Below are positions 1 to 6,654 of a stretch of 46,669 nucleotides of DNA, piece by piece. Under the pieces are notes generated by a model. That model was not told the DNA's origin. It made no database searches and saw only the letters and a program-made list of their open reading frames with translations. The position numbers and the translations under genes were made by a program. Position 1 is the first letter of the stretch; each line of letters begins with the position of its first letter. Source of the stretch: Lachnospiraceae bacterium (GTDB lineage: Bacteria > Bacillota > Clostridia > Lachnospirales > Lachnospiraceae); the NCBI GenBank assembly GCA_022776445.1, contig JALFHZ010000141.1:1-46669 (forward strand), read 5' to 3'.

Positions 1-137
1 TGGGTTAGTATGTTCCCACATCCAGCTTCCTTCAGATTTCACCTCACGATGGACACCCTTGCTTTCAGCTATATCCTTCCCACTACCGGGCGGATTCAGG
101 ACTTGCACCTGTTGGAAACGTGCGCCGCTAGGCGCAC
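1..137 (-). mobile_element. Group II intron, 5' end (domain I), truncated by the window edge
   Basis: Read on the minus strand, the stretch begins with the group II 5' boundary consensus GTGCG at position 137. It continues with a GTGCGCC/GGCGCAC hairpin and then CAGGTGCAAGTCCTG, a conserved piece of bacterial group II domain I. Further on are GGTAGTGGG, CTGAAAGCAAGGGTGTCC and GTGAGGTGAAATCTGAAGG, which I recognise from Clostridia group II introns. The remaining domains and any reverse transcriptase would lie to the left of the window. The 5' end sits 8 nt beyond a terminator stem, the usual target of class C introns. Confidence 0.8.
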
Positions 138-140
138 ATG

Positions 141-181
141 ACAAAGCACCCGGACAGGAAAGCAGAATCCTGTACGGGTGC
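141..181 (-). terminator. Rho-independent terminator of cutC-yitT
   Basis: An inverted repeat with 14-position arms (146-159 and 168-181, one mismatch) lies 8 bases past the yitT stop codon. On the minus strand it is followed by TTTGT. The intron boundary at 137 begins just after the short T-tract, so the intron appears to have used this hairpin as its landing site. Confidence 0.85.
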
Positions 182-188
182 TTTATTA

Positions 189-1061
189 TTACTCGATGGG
201 CGACTGATAAAATCCCCCGAAGAAATTTTCTGTTTTCAACATATTTACAATCACATGCGGATCTTCTCTGCGCATCAGTGCCACGATATCCGAGACCTCA
301 TAGGAGGAAACCACCGTGTGCAGCAGATGCATTTTCTTACGGCTGTAGCCGCCGACTGCCTCCACTTTGGATATCCCGTGGCGGTACTCTTTGATATAGG
401 CGGCAATCACGGCATCTGCATTCTGTGTGGTGACCTGCAGTGTCACGCGCTCATAGCGATGATGGAATGCGGAGATTGCCTTGGTGGACACGAACTGGAA
501 CAGGATCGAATATCCTGCATGGATCCAGCCGAACATAGATCCGAATATGCAGAGAATCACCACATTTCCGGCAAACACATATTCCCAGATGGATCGTCCC
601 GTCTTGTTGGACACATACAGCGCAATGAAGTCTGTACCTCCAGTGGAAGCATTACCGCGAAGCGCAATCGCGATCGATAATCCATAGAGGAAACCGCCGA
701 ATATCACATTCAGCATGATATCATCAAACATCGGCTGAAAATGAAGCACTTTCAGAAACAAGCTGGCAAGTGCAACCTGCAGCATGGAAAATAAGGTAAA
801 CCGCGGGCTGATGCTCCTGCTGCACAAAAGGGCTACAGGTATATTGAGTGCCAGCATTCCCAGTGATACGGAAAAGCTTTTTCCATACAGAGAAGCGATG
901 CTGTTGAGCAGAATCGCCACACCGGTAAATCCGCTGGACAGCAGATTGGACGGTCGAATAAATGCCTGTATCACAAACGTCTGAAGCAGCGCCGACGCAA
1001 CCACCGCAAGTACGGTCATAAATCGCCGAAACAGCACATTATGCTTATATAATTCTATCAT
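189..1061 (-). CDS. YitT family membrane protein (DUF2179 C-terminal domain)
   Basis: The 290-residue protein has about five hydrophobic segments in residues 15-200, including the conserved stretch SSGFTGVAILLNS typical of the YitT/DUF161 membrane domain. A soluble C-terminal DUF2179 domain follows (about 205-285, containing YSRKKMHLLHTVVSSYE and ending ENFFGGF). The family is widespread in Firmicutes. Its transport substrate is not established, so I give no gene symbol. The start ATG at 1061 lies 21 bases after the cutC stop, so the two genes form one operon that ends at the terminator at 141-181. Family assignment is firm; function is open. Confidence 0.92.
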   Translation of the reverse strand: MIELYKHNVLFRRFMTVLAVVASALLQTFVIQAFIRPSNLLSSGFTGVAILLNSIASLYGKSFSVSLGMLALNIPVALLCSRSISPRFTLFSMLQVALASLFLKVLHFQPMFDDIMLNVIFGGFLYGLSIAIALRGNASTGGTDFIALYVSNKTGRSIWEYVFAGNVVILCIFGSMFGWIHAGYSILFQFVSTKAISAFHHRYERVTLQVTTQNADAVIAAYIKEYRHGISKVEAVGGYSRKKMHLLHTVVSSYEVSDIVALMRREDPHVIVNMLKTENFFGGFYQSPIE

Positions 1062-1082
1062 TTCTCACATCTTCCTTCCGGA

Positions 1083-1844
1083 TCAGTTCTGCGTTTCCAT
1101 GGCACGGACACGCGCGATCAGTTCGCTCACCCGATCCTGTGATACCGCATCGTACATCATCGCCTGTTCCCCGGATGCAATGCTGTAGGACACTCCGTTT
1201 TGCACCGTTGTAGGATCTGTCAGCCACGCCTTGCAGGAACTGTGTACCTGATGGATTCCGGTGTAGTGCATCAGCTCGCAGGCGTTGGACGCATTGACTC
1301 CGCTTCCTGCCAGGATCTCTATCTGATCTCCGTAGCGCTTCTGCAGTTCCCGGATCATATCTTTGCCTTCCATGGCTTTGGGCTTCAAACCACTGGTCAG
1401 AACCCGCGTCACTCCCAGGCCGATCAGTGCTTCCATCGCCGCGAAGGGATCAGCCGCACAGTCGAACGCCCGGTGAAATACCGCTTCTTTTCCTGCATTC
1501 TTAATCTGGTCCGCCATTCTTCTGTTCTTCTCCAGATCCAGCGTCCCGTCCCCGTGCAGACATCCAAAGGCTATACCGTCCGCGCCGTTTTTCAAAAGCA
1601 TCCGGCACTCCGCCTCCATGACCTGAAATTCCTCCTCCAGATAACAGAATCCGCCTCCCCGCGGACGCACCATCGCAACGACTTTCAGCGGAAGTTCCTC
1701 CTTTACCATGCGCAGAACCGTCTCCGTTGGTGTCAGACCGCCCAGCATCAGCGCGCTGTTCAGTTCGATCCGTTCAGCACCTCCCGCTGCCGCCTGTTTC
1801 GCATCATAATAGCTTCCGCAGCAAATTTCCACAATCTTTTTCAC
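1083..1844 (-). CDS. cutC: CutC family protein (copper homeostasis family)
   Basis: The 253-residue protein is a complete CutC-family TIM barrel. Hallmarks are EICCGSYYDAKQAAAGGAER at the N terminus, NSALMLGGLTPT, the VAMVRPRGGGFCY strand, FGCLHGDGTLD, VFHRAFD and a late LAGSGVNASN loop. CutC was named from copper-sensitive Escherichia coli mutants, but its direct copper role is disputed, so the biochemical activity is uncertain. The start codon is GTG (1842-1844), supported by an AAGGAGG box 6-7 bases upstream. It is the first gene of a two-gene operon with yitT, driven by the promoter at 1910-1939. Confidence 0.92.
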   Translation of the reverse strand: MKKIVEICCGSYYDAKQAAAGGAERIELNSALMLGGLTPTETVLRMVKEELPLKVVAMVRPRGGGFCYLEEEFQVMEAECRMLLKNGADGIAFGCLHGDGTLDLEKNRRMADQIKNAGKEAVFHRAFDCAADPFAAMEALIGLGVTRVLTSGLKPKAMEGKDMIRELQKRYGDQIEILAGSGVNASNACELMHYTGIHQVHSSCKAWLTDPTTVQNGVSYSIASGEQAMMYDAVSQDRVSELIARVRAMETQN

Positions 1845-1909
1845 GATTTTCCCTCCTTATCGACATTTTCAGCCATTCCGATTTCTTCCGGATCTCCGGT
1901 GTCTCTCCG

Positions 1910-1939
1910 ATTATAACCTTCCAAGACGATAAAGCGCAA
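1910..1939 (-). promoter_or_regulatory. Probable SigA promoter for cutC-yitT
   Basis: On the minus strand TTGCGC (1934-1939) and a perfect TATAAT (1910-1915) are separated by 18 bases and lie 66 bases upstream of the cutC GTG. The -10 box overlaps the stop codon of the peptidase remnant, so the promoter lies in the leftover gene end. Confidence 0.6.
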
Positions 1940-2009
1940 GGGCATAGATTTTTGCATTCTGCATCAGATCTTCCTCCGTCATCCACTCATTGGGATTGTG
2001 TCCGATTCC
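1911..2009 (-). pseudogene. C-terminal remnant of an M20-family metallopeptidase
   Basis: The last 32 codons of a gene remain on the minus strand. They read GIGHNPNEWMTEEDL followed by QNAKIYALALYRLGRL and a TAA stop. The HNPNEWM motif followed by a K-I-Y-A helix is the usual end of M20 peptidases of the desuccinylase/deacetylase type. An in-frame TGA stands directly before the first conserved residue and no further coding similarity is visible upstream, so about 90% of the gene has been lost. Call made from motif recognition only. Confidence 0.6.
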
Positions 2010-2093
2010 TCAGCCGCTCCGGGGACAGACACTATATTCTGCTTTCATTCTACCAATTTCGTGCAGTGAAATCAACCGCGTTGCCGATTTCCC

Positions 2094-2122
2094 TTGAATA
2101 TCCCGCCTGTTTCCGCTATCAT
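2094..2122 (+). promoter_or_regulatory. Promoter of the glycosyltransferase fusion gene
   Basis: TTGAAT (2094-2099) and TATCAT (2117-2122) are spaced 17 bases apart, about 40 bases upstream of the start codon. An AAGGAG box follows near 2147-2152. Confidence 0.6.
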
Positions 2123-2163
2123 ACTAAAAGAGAGTTCTTACTGAAAAAGGAGATGTACAAGCA

Positions 2164-3531
2164 ATGCCATTGGTTTCTCTTATCATCCCCGTCTACAACG
2201 CAGAAAAATACCTCCGCCGCTGCTTAAACAGTGCCATGGAGCAGACCTTTTCCGATATGGAGATCATTCTGGTGAATGACGGGAGTACAGACGAAAGCCT
2301 GAATATCTGCCGGGAATATCAGAAGCTGGATTCACGCTTTCGCATCATAGATAAAGAAAATACCGGCGTCTCTGACAGCCGCAACTGCGCCATTGATGCT
2401 GCACAGGGGACCTATCTGCAGTTCATGGACAGTGATGACTGGCTGACACCGGACGCAACCGAGATTCTGGTTCAGGCTGCACAAAAATATGACTGCGATC
2501 TGGTCATCGCCGATTTTTATCGCGTGGACAGAGCCGTTTTTACAGAAAAACAGCATATCCGGGAACGCGGTCTTCTGACCCGCCAGCAATATGCCGAATA
2601 TATGATGAAGGATCCCGCCGACTTTTATTATGGAGTATTGTGGAATAAGCTGTACCGGAGAAGCGTTCTGGAAGAACATCAGATCCGTATGGATACCGAA
2701 CTGCGCTGGTGCGAGGATTTTCTGTTTAACCTTGGCTTTATCCGCCACGCAGAACGTTTTACAGCCGTGCAGGTACCGATTTACTACTACATGAAACGGA
2801 AAGGAAGCCTGGTCAGCACCGACTGGAAAAAGGCCAATGCAGTGCTTCTGAAATTCCGCCTTCTGAAAGAATACAAAGCACTGTATCAGAGCATGGGATT
2901 ATATGAAGAGAATGAACTGCGAATCAATGCATTTGTCGTCTCCATCGCCAAAGACGGCGGAGTCGCCAGACCGCTGAGCCGCCACCGCCAAAAGCTGGAC
3001 GAGGAAGACTATATCGAAGACACGCTCCCACCCGGATTCACCCGGGTCAAACATGAATTCGAGCCGGTCTACAACAACGACTCAAAAATTCTGATTCTCG
3101 GCAGCTTTCCATCCGTCAAATCCCGGGAAAACAATTTCTACTACGGGCACTCCCAGAACCGGTTCTGGAAACTGATGGCCCAGCTGCTGCACGCCCCGGT
3201 GCCGGTAACCATCGAAGAAAAGAAAGCTCTGCTTCTGGAACACGGCATCGCCCTCTGGGATGTGGTTTCCGAATGTGATATTCACGGTTCCAGTGATTTA
3301 AGCATCCGAAACGTGATTCCTGCCAACATCAATCAGGTGCTGCGCTCCGCTGATATCGAGCTGATCATCGCCAACGGTGCCACTGCCTTCAAGCTGTACC
3401 AGAAATACTGCCAGGAACACACCGGCCGGGAAGCCGTAAAATGCCCATCCACCAGCCCTGCCAACGCTGTTTTCACGCTGGAACGTCTGGCAGAAAGCTG
3501 GGGCGAGGTGATAGCGCCATTTCTCTCGTAA
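2164..3531 (+). CDS. Fusion: family 2 glycosyltransferase + DNA-deoxyinosine (hypoxanthine) glycosylase
   Basis: One 455-residue frame carries two unrelated domains. Residues 1 to about 270 form a GT-A glycosyltransferase family 2 domain: start PLVSLIIPVYNAEKYL, then VNDGSTDES, GVSDSRN and the metal-binding D89-S-D-D, with NKLYRRSVL and a WCEDFLFN segment further on. Such enzymes transfer sugars to envelope polysaccharides. Residues 293-455 match family 6 uracil-DNA-glycosylase-like enzymes that remove hypoxanthine from DNA: LILGSFPSVKSRENNFYYGH, QNRFWK, ALWDVV, then the late STSPAN motif. The joint (about 270-292) is hydrophilic. The two activities have no obvious link, so this may be a deletion that joined neighbouring genes, or a real bifunctional protein. 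Both halves look intact at their motifs. Confidence 0.88.
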   Translation: MPLVSLIIPVYNAEKYLRRCLNSAMEQTFSDMEIILVNDGSTDESLNICREYQKLDSRFRIIDKENTGVSDSRNCAIDAAQGTYLQFMDSDDWLTPDATEILVQAAQKYDCDLVIADFYRVDRAVFTEKQHIRERGLLTRQQYAEYMMKDPADFYYGVLWNKLYRRSVLEEHQIRMDTELRWCEDFLFNLGFIRHAERFTAVQVPIYYYMKRKGSLVSTDWKKANAVLLKFRLLKEYKALYQSMGLYEENELRINAFVVSIAKDGGVARPLSRHRQKLDEEDYIEDTLPPGFTRVKHEFEPVYNNDSKILILGSFPSVKSRENNFYYGHSQNRFWKLMAQLLHAPVPVTIEEKKALLLEHGIALWDVVSECDIHGSSDLSIRNVIPANINQVLRSADIELIIANGATAFKLYQKYCQEHTGREAVKCPSTSPANAVFTLERLAESWGEVIAPFLS

Positions 3532-3539
3532 ATAAAACA

Positions 3540-3585
3540 AGTCCCGGAAGCAACGGTTTTCCAAGCCTTTGCTCCCGGGACTTTT
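3540..3585 (+). terminator. Terminator after the fusion gene
   Basis: A long inverted repeat (AGTCCCGG-AGCAA against TTTGCTCCCGGGACT) is followed by TTTTCTG on the plus strand. It lies between convergent genes and may also stop queT transcription, since the minus-strand side is followed by TGTTTTATTT. Confidence 0.8.
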
Positions 3586-3595
3586 CTGATCTCAT

Positions 3596-4096
3596 CTATG
3601 CGAAATTTCTTCTGAAAACAACACTTTTATAACGCTCCAGCACTGCCAACAGAAGATTGCCCAGCACACCGATCGCCAGAATCTCGCCGATTCCAACCGT
3701 CAGCATCATGAACGGAATCATATCTTCTGCGCCATACGCGAACCGAAGCACCCAGGGAATGATAATCATGTTGGACAGAATCGGAGGTAAACATACCAGC
3801 CACTTTCTGTCTCTCAGTGCATAGGAGCCAAGAGCGCCAATCAAAGTAGCCAGGCTTCCGAACACCACATCCAGCGGAGCCGATCCGCAAAGCAGGTTGG
3901 ACAAGAAGCATCCGACAAACACTCCCGGAACACCCGCCGGTGTAAAATACGGAAGGATACACAGCGCTTCTGAGATCCGAAACTGGATCGGACCGAAAGC
4001 TATCGGTGCAAACAACAGAGTCAGCACTACATAGATTGCCGCAATCGCCGCTGCATAGGTCATAAAGTACACGGTTTTCATCTTTTCTTTTTTCAT
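3596..4096 (-). CDS. queT: QueT family queuosine-precursor transporter
   Basis: This 166-residue protein has about five membrane segments. It carries the QueT signature APIAFGPIQFRISEALCILP followed by YFTPAGVPGVFVGCFLSNLL and a FGSLATLIGALGSY helix. QueT proteins are substrate-binding (S) components of ECF-type vitamin transporters and import preQ1 or a related 7-deazaguanine for queuosine tRNA modification. The gene stands alone with an AAGGAG site before ATG 4096. It is preceded by a structured leader (4120-4200), as expected for a riboswitch-controlled precursor transporter. No queuosine biosynthesis gene lies nearby, consistent with salvage. Confidence 0.9.
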   Translation of the reverse strand: MKKEKMKTVYFMTYAAAIAAIYVVLTLLFAPIAFGPIQFRISEALCILPYFTPAGVPGVFVGCFLSNLLCGSAPLDVVFGSLATLIGALGSYALRDRKWLVCLPPILSNMIIIPWVLRFAYGAEDMIPFMMLTVGIGEILAIGVLGNLLLAVLERYKSVVFRRNFA

Positions 4097-4119
4097 ATTC
4101 AGTTTTCTCCTTTAGTTTT

Positions 4120-4200
4120 GTTTTACGAGTGGAAGGTCTCGAACACTCGGTTTGTAACGCCCATAAGACCTTGTTTTTGGGGCTTTTAACGGGGGTTACT
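4120..4200 (-). promoter_or_regulatory. Candidate preQ1-type riboswitch upstream of queT (pseudoknotted leader)
   Basis: On the minus strand AAGGTCT pairs with AGACCTT (4166-4172 with 4133-4139). CGAGTG inside that loop pairs with CACTCG downstream of it (4144-4149 with 4126-4131), giving two perfectly interleaved stems, that is, an H-type pseudoknot. An additional GCCC/GGGC pairing (4180-4183 with 4159-4162) also crosses the first stem. Known preQ1 riboswitches are compact pseudoknots upstream of queT genes. The sequence does not match the class I or II consensus I know, so the class is unassigned. Confidence 0.55.
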
Positions 4201-4259
4201 ATATCATAGATTTGAAACGAATGCAAGAGCATACCCACAATTTACCCACAATCACAAAA

Positions 4260-4476
4260 TCAACTAATAAAAATCCGAACGATCTTTTCAATTTCTTCCT
4301 GTGCATTTGACATATCCCCTGTTTCAATGTACCTCTTTACCACAGACGGATAACCTCCGATCTGGCAATAAGCATCATAACAGTATATCCAAATCGCCCA
4401 AAGGCTGAAAGTATTCTTTGGACAGTGTTTTTCCAAGATAACTTCCGGTCACAATAAAATGGCACTGAAATTCTCT
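4260..4476 (-). pseudogene. Remnant of an AAA-type ATPase (DUF4143 family)
   Basis: Two pieces of one gene survive in different frames. The first reads HFIVTGSYLGKTLSKEYFQP before a stop (the ATPase segment found in DUF4143-type archaeal-like ATPases). The second reads IGGYPSVVKRYIETGD and continues to a TGA at 4260-4262. A frameshift or small deletion separates them, and the 5' part of the gene is missing. Recognition is by motif only. Confidence 0.5.
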
Positions 4477-4652
4477 GGCAAAAGCACATATGCATACGAA
4501 GTATTTCTGGGTTTTGCACCATGCTTGAACGCAATGCTTAAATACGTCCTCTGAAGCTGTTCCTTTGGGTCTCCGCCATTGATATCAGACCAGGCTCCCG
4601 TCCTTCTCTCCGTCCCTGGAACTCTGTCCTCAAGTTCCAGTTCTCCTTCCCA
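4470..4652 (-). pseudogene. Fragment of a polysaccharide lyase family 8 gene
   Basis: About 60 codons of open sequence read WSDINGGDPKEQLQR, then HGAKPRNTSYAYVLLPE. This is the conserved central region of PL8 hyaluronate/chondroitin lyases. It has no start codon, is joined on its 3' side to the ATPase fragment, and begins immediately after the hsp20 terminator. It is a decayed leftover, not a functional gene. Confidence 0.55.
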
Positions 4653-4687
4653 AAAAAACTGCCGCACGCTTTTTTGCATGCGGCAGT
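4652..4687 (-). terminator. Terminator of the hsp20 pair
   Basis: On the minus strand ACTGCCGCATGC pairs with GCGTGCGGCAGT around an A-rich loop and is followed at once by TTTTTTT. It is a strong intrinsic terminator 20 bases after the second hsp20 gene. Confidence 0.92.
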
Positions 4688-4707
4688 ACTCAGACATCTG
4701 AGTTTTA

Positions 4708-5169
4708 TTATTCAATTGCAATATATTTTTTCGTTTCCTCAACCGGTTTTGCTTCCTTCTTCGGAACAAAAAGCTTCAGAATGCCATGCTTGAATTCACC
4801 CTTAATATCGGCTTCTGTAAGATCTTCGCCAACATAGAATGAACGCTCGCAGGCTCCGGCATAACGCTCTCTGCGGATATATTTACCGGTTTCTTTCTCC
4901 TGCTCATCCTGATCTACGCCTTTCGCCGCGCTGATCGTCAGGCAGCCATCTTCAAGGGAAACCTGAATCTCATCTTTCTTAAAGCCAGGAAGATCGATCT
5001 CCAGTTCATAACCATTGCTCAATTCCTTGATATCGGTCTTCATCAGGTTCTTGCTGTGATGTCCATACAGCTTCTTCTCAACTTTCTTCTCATCCCTGTC
5101 ATCAAAGAATGGAAAATCTCTCATAAACTCATCAAATAAATTCTCTCCAAAAATGCTCGGCATTAACAT
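4708..5169 (-). CDS. Hsp20/alpha-crystallin small heat-shock protein (second copy)
   Basis: The 153-residue protein has a short N-terminal arm (MLMPSIFGENLFDEF) shared with its neighbour and a lysine-rich insert at about 25-45. The alpha-crystallin domain spans about 45-140 (LEIDLPGFKKDEIQVSLEDG, RRERYAGACERSFYVGEDL, FKHGILKLFVPKKE), followed by a C-terminal tail ending KKYIAIE. Small heat-shock proteins form oligomers that hold unfolding proteins without ATP. It lies 27 bases behind the other hsp20, shares its promoter and ends at a strong terminator. The two copies look like a tandem duplication. Confidence 0.95.
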   Translation of the reverse strand: MLMPSIFGENLFDEFMRDFPFFDDRDEKKVEKKLYGHHSKNLMKTDIKELSNGYELEIDLPGFKKDEIQVSLEDGCLTISAAKGVDQDEQEKETGKYIRRERYAGACERSFYVGEDLTEADIKGEFKHGILKLFVPKKEAKPVEETKKYIAIE

Positions 5170-5196
5170 AAATCATTCCTCCTCTTTCACTTTCTG

Positions 5197-5622
5197 TTAT
5201 CCTTCAATCGCAATGTACTTCTTCTCTTCCACCGCCGGTTTCGCTTCTTTCTTCGGAACCATCAGTTTCAGAGTACCGTCTTCAAACTTTGCCTTAATGT
5301 CTTCCTGTGTCACAGCATCACCGACATAAAAGCTTCTGCTGCAGGAACCGCTGTAACGTTCACGGCGGATATATCTGCCTTCTTCATCCTTCTGGTCGCT
5401 GCTGCTGTTGGAAACTGCGTTAATGGTCAGATAACCATCTTTCAGTTCTGCCTTAACATCTTCCTTTTTAACTCCCGGAAGATTCATCGTGATTTCATAT
5501 CCCTGATCCGTATCCTTAATATCTGTCTTCATCAATGCAGTGGTCTGGAAATCATAATGTACGGTTGGGTAACCAAAAAAGTCATCTAATAAGTTTTCTC
5601 CAAAAATACTCGGCATTAACAT
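5197..5622 (-). CDS. Hsp20/alpha-crystallin small heat-shock protein (first copy)
   Basis: This 141-residue paralog lacks the lysine-rich insert of the second copy but has the same N-terminal arm, alpha-crystallin domain (EITMNLPGVKKEDVKAELKD, RRERYSGSCSRSFYVGDAV) and tail (KKYIAIEG). Its function is an ATP-independent holdase. It is the first gene of the operon, with AAGGAGAG upstream of ATG 5622. The promoter 120 bases upstream overlaps a CIRCE element, so HrcA repression relieved by heat is the likely control. Confidence 0.95.
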   Translation of the reverse strand: MLMPSIFGENLLDDFFGYPTVHYDFQTTALMKTDIKDTDQGYEITMNLPGVKKEDVKAELKDGYLTINAVSNSSSDQKDEEGRYIRRERYSGSCSRSFYVGDAVTQEDIKAKFEDGTLKLMVPKKEAKPAVEEKKYIAIEG

Positions 5623-5743
5623 AAGTCATCTCTCCTTTTCAATCATGTCTGTTACCTTGTTTCTTTGGAACTTGGATATCGGGGGAACTCTGAGAACTAT
5701 CTTGCTTTGTTCTCTTTCTATCCCCTTCCTTTGTTCTACGCGT

Positions 5744-5772
5744 AATATAACACATATTGTTAGCACTGTCAA
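5744..5772 (-). promoter_or_regulatory. SigA promoter of the hsp20 operon
   Basis: A perfect TTGACA (5767-5772) and TATATT (5744-5749) are spaced exactly 17 bases apart on the minus strand. The -35 box lies inside the CIRCE element. Confidence 0.85.
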
Positions 5773-5786
5773 TAGGTGAGTGCTAA
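5760..5786. promoter_or_regulatory. CIRCE operator (HrcA binding site)
   Basis: TTAGCACTG (5760-5768), nine bases, then GAGTGCTAA (5778-5786). This is the CIRCE inverted repeat with a single mismatch to the left-arm consensus TTAGCACTC. It covers the -35 region of the hsp20 promoter. Confidence 0.9.
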
Positions 5787-5817
5787 TTATTTTGTGAAAA
5801 TTTTGTGAACTGCAAAA

Positions 5818-5853
5818 CAAAAAACTCCGGCAGAAGGCTCACTTCTGCCAGAG
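5818..5853 (-). terminator. Terminator of the CAP-domain gene
   Basis: CTCTGGCAGAAG pairs with CTTCTGCCGGAG (one mismatch) and is followed by TTTTTTG on the minus strand, 15 bases past the stop codon. Confidence 0.9.
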
Positions 5854-5867
5854 CATTTATCTTTCTA

Positions 5868-6488
5868 TTATCGAACAAACAGCTGGGTCCAGTAATCTAC
5901 TCCTGCTGCTGTTTTATAGTGCCCGACTCCAATCTCCGTAAAATTCGGATTCAGGATATTGGCCCGGTGTCCGGCACTGTTCATCCACTGATTCATAACC
6001 GCCTGCGGGGACTTCTGCCCATAAGCAATGTTCTCTCCATAACTTCTGTAGGACACTCCTGCATCATCAAGAGCCGTCTGGAATCCGTTCCCGTCCGGTC
6101 TGGTATGAGAAAACACAGAAGAAATCTCACGGGCACGCACCTGTGCCGCACCGGCGGCATTGCGATTCAGTTTCAGTGCCGAAAGACCGGCTTTTGCTCT
6201 CTCTGCATTTACCAGTTCCACAACCTGTACCTCCCAGTCAGAGGGATTCTGATTTTCCTCCGGCTCCTGAATACCCGGAACTCCGCTGCCTGGCTTATCA
6301 CAATTCCAGTTCCCGTTTCCCATCAGCTGCTCCAGGCACTTATTTTTGCCGCCCCCGATCACAATCCTCCTCTGCCCGTTTCCGGAAATCGTACAGGTAT
6401 TAATTGCGGCCATCGATGTAATCGGCTGAATCGCGGTCACTGCCATCGCAACAGCTGCGGAGCATACGTAAATCATCAGTTTTCTCAT
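5868..6488 (-). CDS. Secreted CAP-domain (SCP/PR1, YkwD-like) protein
   Basis: I place the start at 6488, where AGGAGG precedes MRKLMIYVCSAAVAMAVTA; a longer frame to 6551 has no ribosome site. The 206-residue product begins with a signal peptide (about 1-27). A linker rich in N, P and E follows, then a CAP domain (about 80-206) with VELVNAERAKAGL, FSHTRPDGNGF, YGENIAYG, NSAGHRANIL and EIGVGHY. Bacterial CAP proteins of this type are exported, and some are made in sporulation or act at the cell wall; the molecular role is unknown. A TGTAAC-N5-TGTAAT direct repeat lies at its transcription start. The gene is monocistronic. Confidence 0.92.
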   Translation of the reverse strand: MRKLMIYVCSAAVAMAVTAIQPITSMAAINTCTISGNGQRRIVIGGGKNKCLEQLMGNGNWNCDKPGSGVPGIQEPEENQNPSDWEVQVVELVNAERAKAGLSALKLNRNAAGAAQVRAREISSVFSHTRPDGNGFQTALDDAGVSYRSYGENIAYGQKSPQAVMNQWMNSAGHRANILNPNFTEIGVGHYKTAAGVDYWTQLFVR

Positions 6489-6519
6489 GGTAAGTCCTCC
6501 TCCAAATTGTTTCATAAAT

Positions 6520-6544
6520 ATTACAAATTTGTTACAAAAGTATA
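6520..6544 (-). promoter_or_regulatory. Promoter region of the CAP gene with a WalR-like direct repeat
   Basis: On the minus strand TATACT (6539-6544) can serve as a -10 box; no good -35 box is visible. Just downstream lies TGTAAC-AAATT-TGTAAT (6520-6536), an exact fit to the WalR/YycF consensus TGTWAH-N5-TGTWAH. An AT-rich sequence can match by chance. Confidence 0.4.
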
Positions 6545-6593
6545 ATACCATGTAATTTCAGGAAATACCACTGGTAATAACTGGGATTGTTTC

Positions 6594-6622
6594 TTGACGG
6601 ATCCGCTCTCCGGTATTAAGAT
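6594..6622 (+). promoter_or_regulatory. Promoter of the ywaF-like gene
   Basis: TTGACG (6594-6599), 17 bases, TAAGAT (6617-6622), about 33 bases upstream of the start codon. An AGGAG box follows. Confidence 0.65.
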
Positions 6623-6654
6623 TTGTTTTATCATTATACAGGAGCACAAATCCC

